Source of the DNA: Chloroflexota bacterium
GTDB taxonomy: Bacteria > Chloroflexota > Dormibacteria > Dormibacterales > Dormibacteraceae
DNA length: 64,000 nt
Direction of reading: 5' to 3'
Assembly: GCA_005882135.1 (NCBI GenBank)
Contig: VBDR01000024.1
Location: 32,009-96,008 of the forward strand
A program made the position numbers and the translations under genes. The notes beneath the pieces are model-generated. The model worked only from the letters and a program-made list of their open reading frames with translations, was not told the DNA's origin and made no database searches. Below are positions 25,346 through 34,191 of the stretch, piece after piece (position 1 is the stretch's first letter; each line of letters begins with the position of its first letter).

Positions 25346-26224
25346 TCATACCGAGCCTGCCCAGATGCGATGCGGGACGTGCCACTGGTCGGGATGCTGC
25401 TGGATGAATCCTTCGATATGGCGAAGCAGGTCCTGCGTGGCCGTCACCTGGTCCGCGCGCGGGTTGCCCGTCGACCTGGCGTACACGAGCGGCCCGGCCT
25501 CGGCCACATAGGTATCGTCGGGCAACCTGTAGACGCACACGGGTAAAAGAGGCGTGCCGAGCCGGAGCGCAATCGAGGCGGGGCCCAGCGGGATCGGCGC
25601 CAGCCTGCCGAAGAACGGCATCAGGTAGCCCGTGCCAGTGACGTCGCGGTCGATCGCCGTGATCACCATCTCCTGTTCGCGCAGCGCCTCGATCACCTTG
25701 CGAATGCCGCCGTGGTCGAGGGTCAGCACGCTGATCCCCAGCCGAGCCCGGGTGTCGCGGTACCACTCGAACAGGGCCCGCGGCTCCAGCTCCTCGGCGA
25801 AGAAGCTCACCGGCGCCAGTGTCGCCGACCAGATCGCGGCCACCACCTCGTACGAACCCATGTGACACGAGACGGCCAGGACGCCCTTGCCGAGGCTGCG
25901 CGCCTCCTCCAGGTATTCCAGCCCCTGGACTTTCAGCTGAGAGCTCATCGCCTCGACCCGGGTGCGCGGTAGCTGCATGAGGTCGGCGTACGCCTTGGCG
26001 TGGTTGCGAAAGTTCAAGAAGGAGACGCGTCTCAACCCCGCCTTGTCGTTCTCCAGCTCCGGGCATGCGACCTTGAGGTTGTACTCGAGCCGCGGGCGCG
26101 CCAGGGGCGAGAACCACCAGGCGAATCGTGCAGCCATCACCGCAAGCGCGTACGCCCACGACCGGGGCAAGCGTTCGACCAGGGACTGCACGACTTTGAA
26201 TGCTCTCCATGTCCATTCGCCCAT
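25346..26224 (-). CDS. Lysophospholipid acyltransferase (HtrB/PatA family), second copy
   Basis: A 292-residue membrane-associated acyltransferase. The catalytic H-x4-E/D motif is HMGSYE, then the LPLAT-type segments PFFGRLAPIPLGPASIAL and PDQWHVPHRIW. An N-terminal hydrophobic segment anchors it. It lies between the first acyltransferase and pimA, 3 and 25 bases apart, so it probably acylates a PIM or a related inositol lipid. Two copies may serve two acylation steps; which copy matches mycobacterial PatA is not resolved. Confidence 0.87.
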   Translation of the reverse strand: MGEWTWRAFKVVQSLVERLPRSWAYALAVMAARFAWWFSPLARPRLEYNLKVACPELENDKAGLRRVSFLNFRNHAKAYADLMQLPRTRVEAMSSQLKVQGLEYLEEARSLGKGVLAVSCHMGSYEVVAAIWSATLAPVSFFAEELEPRALFEWYRDTRARLGISVLTLDHGGIRKVIEALREQEMVITAIDRDVTGTGYLMPFFGRLAPIPLGPASIALRLGTPLLPVCVYRLPDDTYVAEAGPLVYARSTGNPRADQVTATQDLLRHIEGFIQQHPDQWHVPHRIWAGSV

Positions 26225-26227
26225 GCC

Positions 26228-27124
26228 TCAGCGGCTGAACATCGGCCGAAATGCGTACCACTGGTCGGGACGCTCCTTGATGAAGTCCTCGAATCGCTCC
26301 ACCACCCGCTGCATGAGGTTTTCTTTCGTGTCGCCCTCGACAACGCTTAGCGCCGGATCAAGGTGCACCTCGTACCGGCCGCCGGAGGTTGAGTACTGAC
26401 AGGCCGGCAGCAGCGCCGCGCCCGTTTTCAGCGCGAAGGCTGCCGGCCCGCCCGGCACGATCGCGCGGCGGCCAAAAAAACGTACGGCCGGCCCCGGGCC
26501 CTGCTCGAGATCGCACAGCAACGCGACGATGTGGTTGGCCGCCAGGGCTTCAGTCACCCCTCTCACCGCGGGCCGCCCCAGCGTGATCACGTCCAGCCCG
26601 AAACGCTGACGGGTGGCCACGACGGCCTCGTTGAGGGAGCCGGGGAAACGTTCGGCGACGGCGGAGATCCGGTAGCCGAGCGCCCCCGCGTACGAGCCGG
26701 CCATGTCCCACGAGCCCATGTGGGGCACGGCCATGATCACGCCGCGGCCCCGCGCAAGCGCTGCGTCGAGGTGCTCGCGGCCATCCACCGACATGCGCGC
26801 GATCAGCTCGCGCGGGGTCAGGCTGCCCAGGAGAAGGAAGTCCATCAGCATCCGGCCATAGTTCTGAAAGGCCCGCCTGGCCACGCGAGCGACCTCTGGG
26901 TCCGACCGGTCCTTGCCCAACGCGGCCGCGTAGTTGTCGAGGGCGGCGTTGCGCTGCGCGAGGCTGAGCCAGAACCACGCCGTGCCGCCGGGCGCCGCCG
27001 CCGCATGCCGCAGCCCGGCCGGCACCGCGCGTAAGGCGCGCGCTCCGGCGCCGTAGCTAGCGGCGAGCAGTCGCGGTCGCCGGCTTGGCGCGGGCGGCGC
27101 GGCGGTCGCGTCCGTTGCGCCCAT
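26228..27124 (-). CDS. PIM-type acyltransferase (PatA-like)
   Basis: About 298 residues. The catalytic motif HMGSWD is typical of PatA and lipid A acyltransferases, with [18 protein letters not shown] downstream and a C-terminal [12 protein letters not shown]. The conserved N-terminal region begins around [10 protein letters not shown]. The ATG at 27124 gives a 68-base overlap with the end of ino1, longer than other overlaps here. A second ATG at 27142 is possible, and a downstream start cannot be excluded. Likely acylates mannosylated phosphatidylinositol. Confidence 0.87.
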   Translation of the reverse strand: MGATDATAAPPAPSRRPRLLAASYGAGARALRAVPAGLRHAAAAPGGTAWFWLSLAQRNAALDNYAAALGKDRSDPEVARVARRAFQNYGRMLMDFLLLGSLTPRELIARMSVDGREHLDAALARGRGVIMAVPHMGSWDMAGSYAGALGYRISAVAERFPGSLNEAVVATRQRFGLDVITLGRPAVRGVTEALAANHIVALLCDLEQGPGPAVRFFGRRAIVPGGPAAFALKTGAALLPACQYSTSGGRYEVHLDPALSVVEGDTKENLMQRVVERFEDFIKERPDQWYAFRPMFSR

Positions 27125-28244
27125 TGACTCCCGCCTTATCACCTTCGATGAACTCCTCCACCAACCGCTTGGCCTCGTTGTCGCTGTACTGCACCGGCGG
27201 CGACTTCATGAAGTAAGAGCTCGGACCCTCGAGCGCACCGCCGATGCCGCGGTCGAGCGCCAGCTTGGCGCAGCGCACGGCGTCGATGACGATGCCGGCC
27301 GAGTTGGGCGAGTCGACGACCTCGAGCTTCAGCTCGACGTTGAGCGGTACATCACCAAATGAGCGACCTTCCAGCCGGATGTACGCCCACTTGCGGTCGT
27401 TCAGCCAGGGCACGTAGTCGGACGGGCCGATGTGGACGTTGTCCTTGCCCACGTCGTAGTCGAGCTGCGAGGTGACAGACCGGGTCTTGGAGATCTTCTT
27501 CGACATCAGCCGATCGCGCTCGAGCATGTTCAAGAAGTCGGTGTTGCCGCCGAAGTTGAGCTGGTAGGTGCGCTCGACCTTGACGCCTCGGTCACGGAAG
27601 AGGCGCGTCAGGACTCGGTGGATGATCGTGGCGCCGACCTGCGACTTGATGTCGTCGCCGATGATCGGCAGGTTTTTGTCGAGGAAGCGCTTCTGCCAGT
27701 AAGGCTCGCGCGCGATGAAGACTGGGATGCAGTTGACGAAGCCTACCCCCGCCGTCAGCGCCTGTTCGACGTACCACTTGGTCGCCTCCTCGGAGCCGAC
27801 CGGTAGATAGCTGACGAGCACATCCGCCCTCGTCTTCTTCAGGATGCCGACGACATCGGACGTCTCGCCCGGCGCCTTCTGCACCACCTCGGCAAGGTAC
27901 TTGCCGATGCCGTCGTGGGTCATGCCGCGCTGGACCTTCACGCCGGTGCGCGGCACGTCGGCGAACTTCACGGTGTTGTTGGGCTTGGTGAAGATCGCTT
28001 CCGAGAGGTCGAGCCCCACCTTGTTCTTGTCGATGTCGAACGCGGCCACGAACTCGATGTCCCGAATGTGATAGCCACCGAGGTCGACGTGCATGAGTCC
28101 AGGCACTGAGTCTTTCGGCGACGCGTCCCGGTAGTAGTGCACGCCCTGGACGAGCGAGGAGGCGCAATTGCCCACCCCCACGATGGCCACGCGCACTTTC
28201 TTGTCGTTTGCGTTGCGATGACCGTCCCTGTGATTGGCGCTCAT
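27057..28244 (-). CDS. ino1: Inositol-3-phosphate synthase
   Basis: A 395-residue NAD-dependent isomerase converting glucose-6-phosphate to inositol-3-phosphate. Hallmarks are [52 protein letters not shown] and [11 protein letters not shown], with [15 protein letters not shown] near the active site. The last ~25 residues are a basic tail. It is the second gene of the ArsR-headed operon, joined by ATGA, and supplies the head group for the downstream lipid genes. Confidence 0.96.
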   Translation of the reverse strand: MSANHRDGHRNANDKKVRVAIVGVGNCASSLVQGVHYYRDASPKDSVPGLMHVDLGGYHIRDIEFVAAFDIDKNKVGLDLSEAIFTKPNNTVKFADVPRTGVKVQRGMTHDGIGKYLAEVVQKAPGETSDVVGILKKTRADVLVSYLPVGSEEATKWYVEQALTAGVGFVNCIPVFIAREPYWQKRFLDKNLPIIGDDIKSQVGATIIHRVLTRLFRDRGVKVERTYQLNFGGNTDFLNMLERDRLMSKKISKTRSVTSQLDYDVGKDNVHIGPSDYVPWLNDRKWAYIRLEGRSFGDVPLNVELKLEVVDSPNSAGIVIDAVRCAKLALDRGIGGALEGPSSYFMKSPPVQYSDNEAKRLVEEFIEGDKAGVNGRNGRDRRAARAKPATATARR

Positions 28245-28564
28245 GCCCCAACCTCCTCGCGAACTTTCAATTTCTGCGTCATTCCGAGCATCTGGTCCAG
28301 GCGCTCGCGGTAACGCCTGATGTTCTCCACGTCGAGCGAGCAGTACACCTGCCGGCCTTCCCGCCGGGTCCGGATCACGCCACCGACGCGCAGCATCCGC
28401 AGGTGCCAGGAGATGCGCGGCTGGCTCATGTGCAGGTAGACGGCCAGGTCGTTGACGTTGACCTCGCCGGCCTGGGCCAGGCGCTCCAGGATGCGCAGGC
28501 GTGTGGGGTTGGCAAAGGCCAGGAAATGGTCCGGAAGCTCGTTGCGCGGGTTCTGGACAAACAT
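28241..28564 (-). CDS. ArsR-type winged-helix regulator
   Basis: A 107-residue transcription factor. The winged helix-turn-helix is [18 protein letters not shown] followed by [19 protein letters not shown], and the wing is [11 protein letters not shown]. No Cys metal site of the ArsR alpha3 type (ELCVCDL) is present, so it likely senses something other than arsenic. It is the first gene of the inositol lipid operon (ATGA overlap with ino1), and two operator-like palindromes lie just upstream, suggesting autoregulation of the whole unit. I chose ATG 28564, which sits at the first palindrome. Confidence 0.9.
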   Translation of the reverse strand: MFVQNPRNELPDHFLAFANPTRLRILERLAQAGEVNVNDLAVYLHMSQPRISWHLRMLRVGGVIRTRREGRQVYCSLDVENIRRYRERLDQMLGMTQKLKVREEVGA

Positions 28565-28610
28565 AAAGGTTGCTTTATACGCCAGTCTAAAGCATAAAGA
28601 CTCGTTTATG
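28563..28610 (-). promoter_or_regulatory. Two operator-like palindromes upstream of the ArsR gene
   Basis: ATAAAG-GTTG-CTTTAT at 28563-28578 and CATAAA-GACTCG-TTTATG at 28593-28610. They share the half-site ATAAA and are 14 bases apart in an AT-rich patch that stands out from the GC-rich surroundings. TATAAA (read leftward, 28579-28574) may be a -10. ArsR-type dimers bind such palindromes. Confidence 0.5.
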
Positions 28611-28647
28611 TATGAGGACCCAGGGGTGGCCGGCAACGGGCCGGCGT

Positions 28648-29229
28648 CTAGCTCGGCCGGTGGACCAGGTCCAGGAACTCCGCCCTGGTGCGCGGATCGC
28701 GGCGGAAGGTGCCGAGCATGCAGGACGTGATCATCCGCCCGCCCGGCGTCTCCACGCCGCGCATCTCCATGCAGAGATGCCTCGCCTCCACGACGACGCC
28801 AACGCCCCTCGGTTCCAGGGTGCCGTTCAGAGCCTCGGCGATCGCCTTCGTCATCTGCTCCTGGAGCTGGAGCCGGTGCGCGTAGACCTCGACCAGGCGG
28901 GGGATCTTGCTCAGGCCTACCACCTTGCCTTTCGGCAGGTACCCGACGTGGACGTGGCCGAAGAAGGGCAGCATGTGGTGCTCGCAGAGGCTGTAGAAGG
29001 CGATGTCTTTGACGACGACCATCTCGTCGTAGTCCTGGTCGAAGATCGCGTCAGCGATGACATCTTCCGGCTTGACGCCGTAGCCATCGGTCAGCTCGCG
29101 CATCGCCCGCGCCACCCGCTCTGGGGTCGAGGTCAGGCCCTGGCGACGTGGGTCCTCGCCGAGCTCGACCAGCAGCGCCTCGACGAGCTCGGCGATCGGA
29201 TCGCCCTGTTTGGGCTTTGCCTGCACCAT
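28648..29229 (-). CDS. folE: GTP cyclohydrolase I
   Basis: A 193-residue enzyme, the first step of folate (and pterin) synthesis. Zinc and catalytic motifs are SLCEHHMLPFFGHVHVGY and the later Cys in ARHLCMEMRGV; LQLQEQMTKAIAEAL is also conserved. I chose ATG 29229 because the frame upstream overlaps the divergent PHP gene and lacks similarity. A GC hairpin without T tract (28629-28645) follows its stop. Confidence 0.95.
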   Translation of the reverse strand: MVQAKPKQGDPIAELVEALLVELGEDPRRQGLTSTPERVARAMRELTDGYGVKPEDVIADAIFDQDYDEMVVVKDIAFYSLCEHHMLPFFGHVHVGYLPKGKVVGLSKIPRLVEVYAHRLQLQEQMTKAIAEALNGTLEPRGVGVVVEARHLCMEMRGVETPGGRMITSCMLGTFRRDPRTRAEFLDLVHRPS

Positions 29230-29255
29230 GTCCAGATCCTCACACAATTGTGCTG

Positions 29256-30260
29256 GTGGATGCGCTTGCTGCCGCTCAGGTTCTGTCGGAGATCGGGTAT
29301 CTCCTCCGGCAAGACCCGGACGAGAGGTTTCGAGCCAAGGCCTTCTCCGCGGCGGCATGGTCGCTCGCGCTTCAGCGGCCGGACCTCGTCTCCCTGCAGC
29401 GGACTGAGAACCTGACCTCGATCGAAGGAGTCGGCGAGGGCATCGCCAGGGTGCTTTCCGACCTGATCAAGTCGGGCGAGAGTCGGTATCTGAATCGCCT
29501 GCGCGAGCAGTTCAAGCAACCCGCCCGCGTCGATGAGTCCGACCTCGATTTCAGCGCCTACCAGGGCGACGTGCACTCGCATACCGGCTGGAGCGACGGC
29601 AGGGCGACGATGCTCGAGATGGCGGAGGGGGCGCAGGCGCTGGGCTACGCCTACCTCGGCATCACCGACCACTCGCCGCGCATCACCGTGGTGCACGGCC
29701 TCAACGCTGAGCGCCTGGTCGCCCAGTCGCGCGAGATGGCCGAGGTGCAAAAGCAAATGGACGGCCTGACCCTCCTGCAGGGCATCGAGGTCGACATCCT
29801 CGAGGACGGTTCGCTGGACCTGCCCGACTCCGTGCTCGAGATCCTGGATGTCGTCATCGCGTCGCCGCACGTGAAGCTGCGCCAGGAACCCGGGGCGATG
29901 ACCGAGCGAATGCTGCGTGCCGTCTCGCATCCACATGTCGACGTGATCGGCCATCCCACCGGCCGTCGCCCCGGCTCGCGAGAAGGCGCCAGCTATGACT
30001 TCGAGGCCGTCTTCAAGGAAGCCGCCAAGCACGAAGTCGCCCTCGAGATCGACTGTGACCCGGCACGCATGGACCTATCACCGGAGATGGCGCGGCTGGC
30101 TTATGAATGCGGATGCAGCTTTGCGGTCGACGCCGACGCCCACGCACCCGCTGAGTTCGCGTACGTGCCGATGGCGTTGTGGATGGCGCGCCGCGCCGGC
30201 ATCCCGCAAGATCGCATCCTCAACTTCCGACCCCTAGATGAACTTACGATGGCTCGCTAG
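29256..30260 (+). CDS. PHP-family phosphoesterase with PolX-type HhH N terminus
   Basis: About 334 residues. The first ~85 resemble the helix-hairpin-helix region of DNA polymerase X (LTSIEGVGEGIARVLSDLI). Then a complete PHP domain: GDVHSHTGWSDG, GITDHSP, GIEVDIL, SPHVKL, GHPTGR and DADAHAP carry the metal ligands. The polymerase palm and thumb of bacterial PolX are missing, so it cannot be a polymerase. It may be a DNA 3' processing enzyme or a histidinol-phosphatase-like phosphoesterase. GTG 29250 or 29256 is the start. Its stop overlaps the next gene by one base. Confidence 0.88.
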   Translation: MDALAAAQVLSEIGYLLRQDPDERFRAKAFSAAAWSLALQRPDLVSLQRTENLTSIEGVGEGIARVLSDLIKSGESRYLNRLREQFKQPARVDESDLDFSAYQGDVHSHTGWSDGRATMLEMAEGAQALGYAYLGITDHSPRITVVHGLNAERLVAQSREMAEVQKQMDGLTLLQGIEVDILEDGSLDLPDSVLEILDVVIASPHVKLRQEPGAMTERMLRAVSHPHVDVIGHPTGRRPGSREGASYDFEAVFKEAAKHEVALEIDCDPARMDLSPEMARLAYECGCSFAVDADAHAPAEFAYVPMALWMARRAGIPQDRILNFRPLDELTMAR

Positions 30261-31168
30261 TGGCGAAGGTCGGAATCATGATCGAGGGCCAGGAAGGTCT
30301 CAGCTGGGACCGCTGGCGCAGGATCTGCCAGGACGCCGACCGCCTCGGTTTCGCGTCGCTTCGGCGCAGCGACCACTTCGTCTCCCTGAACGGCCGCCCG
30401 GAGCTGGACTGCATCGAATGCTGGATCTCGCTGGCGCTGGCCGCGGAGTGGACGAAGACCATCGAGTTCGGCCCGATGGTCAGCCCGATGACCTTTCGAC
30501 CGCCCGCGCTGCTCGCTCGGATGGCGGCGGCTGTCGACGTGCTCGCGGGCGGCCGGTTGATCCTCGGCGTGGGCGCCGGCTGGAACGAGCCCGAGCACAC
30601 AGAGTTCAAGATTCACTTTCCCACCCAGCGGGAGCGCTTCGACATGCTCGAGGCCGGCATTCAGACCATCCGCGACAGCTGGCAGAAATCGAATCCCAAG
30701 CCGGCGCGGAATCCGATCCCCCTCCTGATCGGTGGCAAGGGGGCAAAGCGGACGCTGCCGCTCGTCGCGCGGGAGGCTTCGGAGTGGAACCTGTCGAGGC
30801 TTGACGCGGACCTCTACCGCCAGCTGCGCGACGTGCTCGAACACCTGTGCCGCGAAGTGCGGCGCGACCCTGAGAGCATCCGCCACTCGGTGATGACCGC
30901 TTTCATCGTCGGCCGGAACCGGTCCGAGCTGCTCGAGCGGGCGGCGCTGGTCAGCGAGGTCGTCGACGACCTCAACGGTCTGAGCCCCGAGGAAGTCCTT
31001 GAAAACCGCAAGGAGGCATGGTTTGTCGGCACCCCCGATGAGATCGCGGAGAGGATGCGTGAGTTCGAACGCCTCGGGATCGACCTGTTCATGCTCCAGC
31101 ACTTCTTGCTCGACGACGCGGATGCATTGGAGCTCCTGGCGAAAGAGGTGATTCCGGCTATCGCGTGA
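30260..31168 (+). CDS. LLM-class F420-dependent oxidoreductase
   Basis: A 302-residue luciferase-like flavin/deazaflavin oxidoreductase. N-terminal EGQEGLSWDRWRRICQDAD, RRSDHFVSL and LILGVGAGWNEPEH are typical of the group annotated as F420-dependent. The presence of a full F420 operon at 7-10 kb supports F420 over FMN, but this is inference. GTG start overlaps the PHP stop (TAGTG). Neighbours are acyl-CoA dehydrogenases, so the substrate could be a lipid or xenobiotic. Confidence 0.85.
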   Translation: MAKVGIMIEGQEGLSWDRWRRICQDADRLGFASLRRSDHFVSLNGRPELDCIECWISLALAAEWTKTIEFGPMVSPMTFRPPALLARMAAAVDVLAGGRLILGVGAGWNEPEHTEFKIHFPTQRERFDMLEAGIQTIRDSWQKSNPKPARNPIPLLIGGKGAKRTLPLVAREASEWNLSRLDADLYRQLRDVLEHLCREVRRDPESIRHSVMTAFIVGRNRSELLERAALVSEVVDDLNGLSPEEVLENRKEAWFVGTPDEIAERMREFERLGIDLFMLQHFLLDDADALELLAKEVIPAIA

Positions 31169-31191
31169 GGGGGCGGGGCTAAGGTATTGAC

Positions 31192-32334
31192 GTGGACTTC
31201 GAGCTGAGCTCGGCGGAGAAGGCGTTTCGCGACGAAGTCCGCGCCTGGCTGAAGACCAATGCTCCGCGCGACGATGGCGACCTGGAGACAAGCGAGTTCA
31301 TCGACAACCGGCGCGCGTGGCAGAAGAAGCTCCATGAAGCCGGCTACGTCGGCATCACCTGGCCGAAGGAATATGGCGGCCGGGGCGGCAACTTGATGGA
31401 GCAGCTCATCTTCAACGACGAGATGATCCAGGCCCACGCACCGGAGCCGATCAACGTCATCGGCCTTGGCATGGGCGGCCCGGTCGTGATGGCCCATGGG
31501 ACGGAGGAGCAGAAGAAGCGGTATCTGCCGCCGCTGCTTTCCGGGGATGAGATCTGGTGCCAGGGTTTCAGCGAGCCCAACGCCGGCAGTGACCTGTCAG
31601 GGCTGCAGACCCGCGCCGAAGACCGGGGCGACCACTACGTCGTCAACGGACAGAAGGTCTGGACGACGCTCGCCCACGTCGCGAAGTGGTGCATGCTCAT
31701 CGCCCGCGAACGCAAGGAGTCCAATCCGCGCGAGGGCCTCACCTATCTCGTGGTCGACATGGAGAGCCCTGGCGTCGAGGTGCGGCCGTTGGTCCAGATC
31801 ACCGGCGACGCCGAGTTCAATGAGATCTTCTTCAAGGACGTCAAGGTTCCGAAATCACAGATCCTCGGCGAGGCCGGAGAGGGATGGGCGGTCGCCATGA
31901 CGACTCTGCTCCACGAGCGGGGCACGCTCGGCCTTGCCCTCGCCACCCGCGCCCAGATCACGGCGTCCGAGCTGGCCGAACACGCGCGCAAGCTCGGCCG
32001 CGGTTCCGACCCGCTGGTCCGACAGAAGATCGCCCAGCACACCATCGAGGCGCGCGCGCTTCAGCTCAACGGATATCGCGCCGTGACGGCCGTCAAGCGC
32101 AACGGCATCCCTGGACCGGAGGGATCGATCCTGAAGCTGATGTGGTCCGAGCTCAACCAGCGCATGACCGAGACCGCCATGGATATCGCCGGGCCCGCCT
32201 CTCAGGTCGGCGCCGGCGCGGGCTGGAAGCACCAGTTCCTTCGTTCGCGGGCCAACACCATCGAGGCCGGCACTTCGGAGGTCCTGCGCAACATCCTTGC
32301 GGAACGGGTGCTGGGCCTGCCTCGATCCCGGTAG
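31192..32334 (+). CDS. Acyl-CoA dehydrogenase (first of a pair)
   Basis: A 380-residue FAD enzyme. It shows GITWPKEYGGRGG, FSEPNAGSDLSGLQT, the FAD-binding VNGQKVWTTLAHVAKW and the C-terminal TIEAGTSEVLRNILAERVLG. This resembles the FadE group used for CoA thioesters of sterol side chains and other branched acids. Start is GTG 31192. The second ACAD at 33051 is more divergent at its C terminus, as in actinobacterial heterotetrameric ACAD pairs. Confidence 0.93.
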   Translation: MDFELSSAEKAFRDEVRAWLKTNAPRDDGDLETSEFIDNRRAWQKKLHEAGYVGITWPKEYGGRGGNLMEQLIFNDEMIQAHAPEPINVIGLGMGGPVVMAHGTEEQKKRYLPPLLSGDEIWCQGFSEPNAGSDLSGLQTRAEDRGDHYVVNGQKVWTTLAHVAKWCMLIARERKESNPREGLTYLVVDMESPGVEVRPLVQITGDAEFNEIFFKDVKVPKSQILGEAGEGWAVAMTTLLHERGTLGLALATRAQITASELAEHARKLGRGSDPLVRQKIAQHTIEARALQLNGYRAVTAVKRNGIPGPEGSILKLMWSELNQRMTETAMDIAGPASQVGAGAGWKHQFLRSRANTIEAGTSEVLRNILAERVLGLPRSR

Positions 32335-32391
32335 GCCGAAATCGCCGCTAGCGGCTTGTCTTGTGGCGGCCCGAAGGACAGAATTCCGCAC

Positions 32392-33039
32392 GTGAACCAG
32401 GCGGAGAGTCAGGAACAGCGGCTGATCTGGGCTTTCTGGCTCGCGGCCGGGTTGGCGGTGCTCGCGGGGGTGCTCCCGGTTTTGATCGGCGGCACCTCGA
32501 GCCGCGTCGCGACAGTGATCGTCCCGTTCGGTGTGGGCGCCGCCGCGTTCGCCGGATGCGCGGTTCTCCATTCGCAGGGGCGAGGGGTGACCTCGGCCCT
32601 CTACTTTTTGGCCGGCCTTGCGCTCGTCTACGGGATGCTCGCGATGTTCTCCCTACCCCTTCAGCTGGCCGTGCTCGGAACATGTCCTGCCCCGCCCGCC
32701 GCCTGCACCGATGGCCTGCAGCGACCGCTGACCGTGGCTGAGAACACGGGGATGGGAGTGGCGGCCGCCTTCGCGATCACTTCCATCTTCGTCGGATTCT
32801 TTGGCCTGGTGGTGCTGTTTCGACGGCCGGGCCTGCCCGCCTACACGCCGCCGGTGCGCAAGATTCCGCCGATCGCGGCGCCGGCTCCAGCGGATCCGTT
32901 CGCCGCGGCGTCACCTGCAAAAGCAACAGGGCCGGAGAACGGCTCGGCGCCGCCACCCGATGAGCCTGAGCTGCCTGCGCACCATGAGGAGGAGCGGCCG
33001 GAGCTGCCGCCCCACGAGTCGACTCCGCCCACAACCTAG
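32392..33039 (+). CDS. Four-helix membrane protein with acidic Pro-rich tail
   Basis: A ~215-residue protein of unknown function. Four hydrophobic helices lie in the first ~145 residues, with two Cys in the second extracellular loop (GTCPAPPAACTDG) that could pair. The last ~70 residues are Pro/Glu/Ala-rich and cytoplasmic or disordered. GTG 32392 is preferred over a TTG at 32356 that adds only polar residues. It lies between the two acyl-CoA dehydrogenase genes with short gaps, so it is probably in the same transcript. Confidence 0.7.
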   Translation: MNQAESQEQRLIWAFWLAAGLAVLAGVLPVLIGGTSSRVATVIVPFGVGAAAFAGCAVLHSQGRGVTSALYFLAGLALVYGMLAMFSLPLQLAVLGTCPAPPAACTDGLQRPLTVAENTGMGVAAAFAITSIFVGFFGLVVLFRRPGLPAYTPPVRKIPPIAAPAPADPFAAASPAKATGPENGSAPPPDEPELPAHHEEERPELPPHESTPPTT

Positions 33040-33050
33040 ACTCTCGCTTC

Positions 33051-34181
33051 GTGGACTTTGCGTTCTCCGAGGAGCAGGAGATGCTCCGTCGCTCCGCGCG
33101 CGAGTTCCTGGCCAAAGAGTGCAGCCCCAAGGTCGTGCGCAGGCTGATGGAGAGCGCCGACGCCTACGACGCAGGCTTGTGGAAGAAGCTCGCCGACCTC
33201 GGGTGGACCTCGCTCGGCATCCCGGAGCAGTACGGTGGGGTTGGCACCTTCCTCGACCTCATCGTCGTGCTGGAAGAAGCAGGCCGTACGCTGCTCCCGG
33301 GTCCGTTCTTCTCGACCATGGGCCTGGCGGTCCCGGTCATCATCGAGGCTGGTACCGAGGCCCAGAAGAAGGAGGCGCTAAGTGCCATCGCGTCAGGCTC
33401 CGCCCGGGCGACGCTCGCCTTCACCGAGCCGTCCGGCCGTTGGGACGCGTCCGGCGTCGGGCTCAGCGCCAAGCAGAAGGCGGGCGGCTGGCAGCTTGAC
33501 GGGGTGAAGCTCTTCGTGCCTGACGCCGAGGCCGCCGACTACACCGTCGTCGTCGCGCGAAGCCGCGGCGAAGGCGAGGAAGGAGTCACGCTTTTCCTGG
33601 TCAAGGGCAGGCCCAAAGGAATGACGGTCAAGCCGCTCGAGACGCTGGACATGACCCGACGGTGGAGCGAGGTCCGTTTCGACGCCGTGCAGCTCAACGC
33701 GGATGCGGTCATGGGCGGGCCGGACAAAGGGTGGCCGGCGTTGAAGCGCGCCCTCGAGTGGGCGACCGCCGCACTCTGCGCCGAGATGGTCGGCGGCGTC
33801 CAGAAGGTCCTCGAGACATCGACCGAGTACGCCAAGACGCGCCAGCAGTTCGGCAAGCCGATCGGGATCTACCAGGCCGTTTCGCACAAGCTGGCAGACA
33901 TGCTGGTGCTATCCGAAAGCGGGAGGTCCGCCACGTACTACGCCGCCTGGGCGGTCGAAGCCGACGCCCCCGACCGCTCGCTTGCATCGTCGATGGCGAA
34001 GGCATACGTGTCCGATGCTTACAGGAAGGTGGCGGGCGACGGTATCCAGGTGCACGGTGGCATCGGTTTCACGTGGGAGCACGATATGCATCTGTACTTC
34101 AAGCGCGCGAAGTCGTCGGAGGTGACGCTCGGCGACGCCACGTATCACCGCGAGCTGGTCGCGCAAGCCCTCGATCTCTAG
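33051..34181 (+). CDS. Acyl-CoA dehydrogenase (second of a pair)
   Basis: A 376-residue ACAD-fold protein: FAFSEEQEMLRRSAREFL, IPEQYGGVGTFLDL, LAFTEPSGRWDAS and IQVHGGIGFTWEHDMHLYFKR. The family segment after FxEPS is altered compared with the first copy (no G-S-D motif for the FAD loop), which fits a partner subunit. In mycobacteria adjacent FadE genes form alpha2beta2 enzymes; that assembly is inferred here. Starts 11 bases after the membrane protein stop. Confidence 0.92.
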   Translation: MDFAFSEEQEMLRRSAREFLAKECSPKVVRRLMESADAYDAGLWKKLADLGWTSLGIPEQYGGVGTFLDLIVVLEEAGRTLLPGPFFSTMGLAVPVIIEAGTEAQKKEALSAIASGSARATLAFTEPSGRWDASGVGLSAKQKAGGWQLDGVKLFVPDAEAADYTVVVARSRGEGEEGVTLFLVKGRPKGMTVKPLETLDMTRRWSEVRFDAVQLNADAVMGGPDKGWPALKRALEWATAALCAEMVGGVQKVLETSTEYAKTRQQFGKPIGIYQAVSHKLADMLVLSESGRSATYYAAWAVEADAPDRSLASSMAKAYVSDAYRKVAGDGIQVHGGIGFTWEHDMHLYFKRAKSSEVTLGDATYHRELVAQALDL

Positions 34182-34191
34182 GCCCGCCGTC

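Noticed and set aside
25317..26261. 314-codon open frame overlapping the second acyltransferase
   Set aside because: Same strand but different frame; the acyltransferase frame has HMGSYE and PDQW motifs.
28629..28645. GCCGGC-N5-GCCGGC hairpin after folE considered as a terminator
   Set aside because: No T tract on either strand and only 6 bp; recorded in the folE entry but not called.
29243..29252. Palindrome CACAATTGTG between folE and the PHP gene
   Set aside because: Only 10 bases, isolated, and partly inside the PHP start region. Too short to call an operator without comparison.
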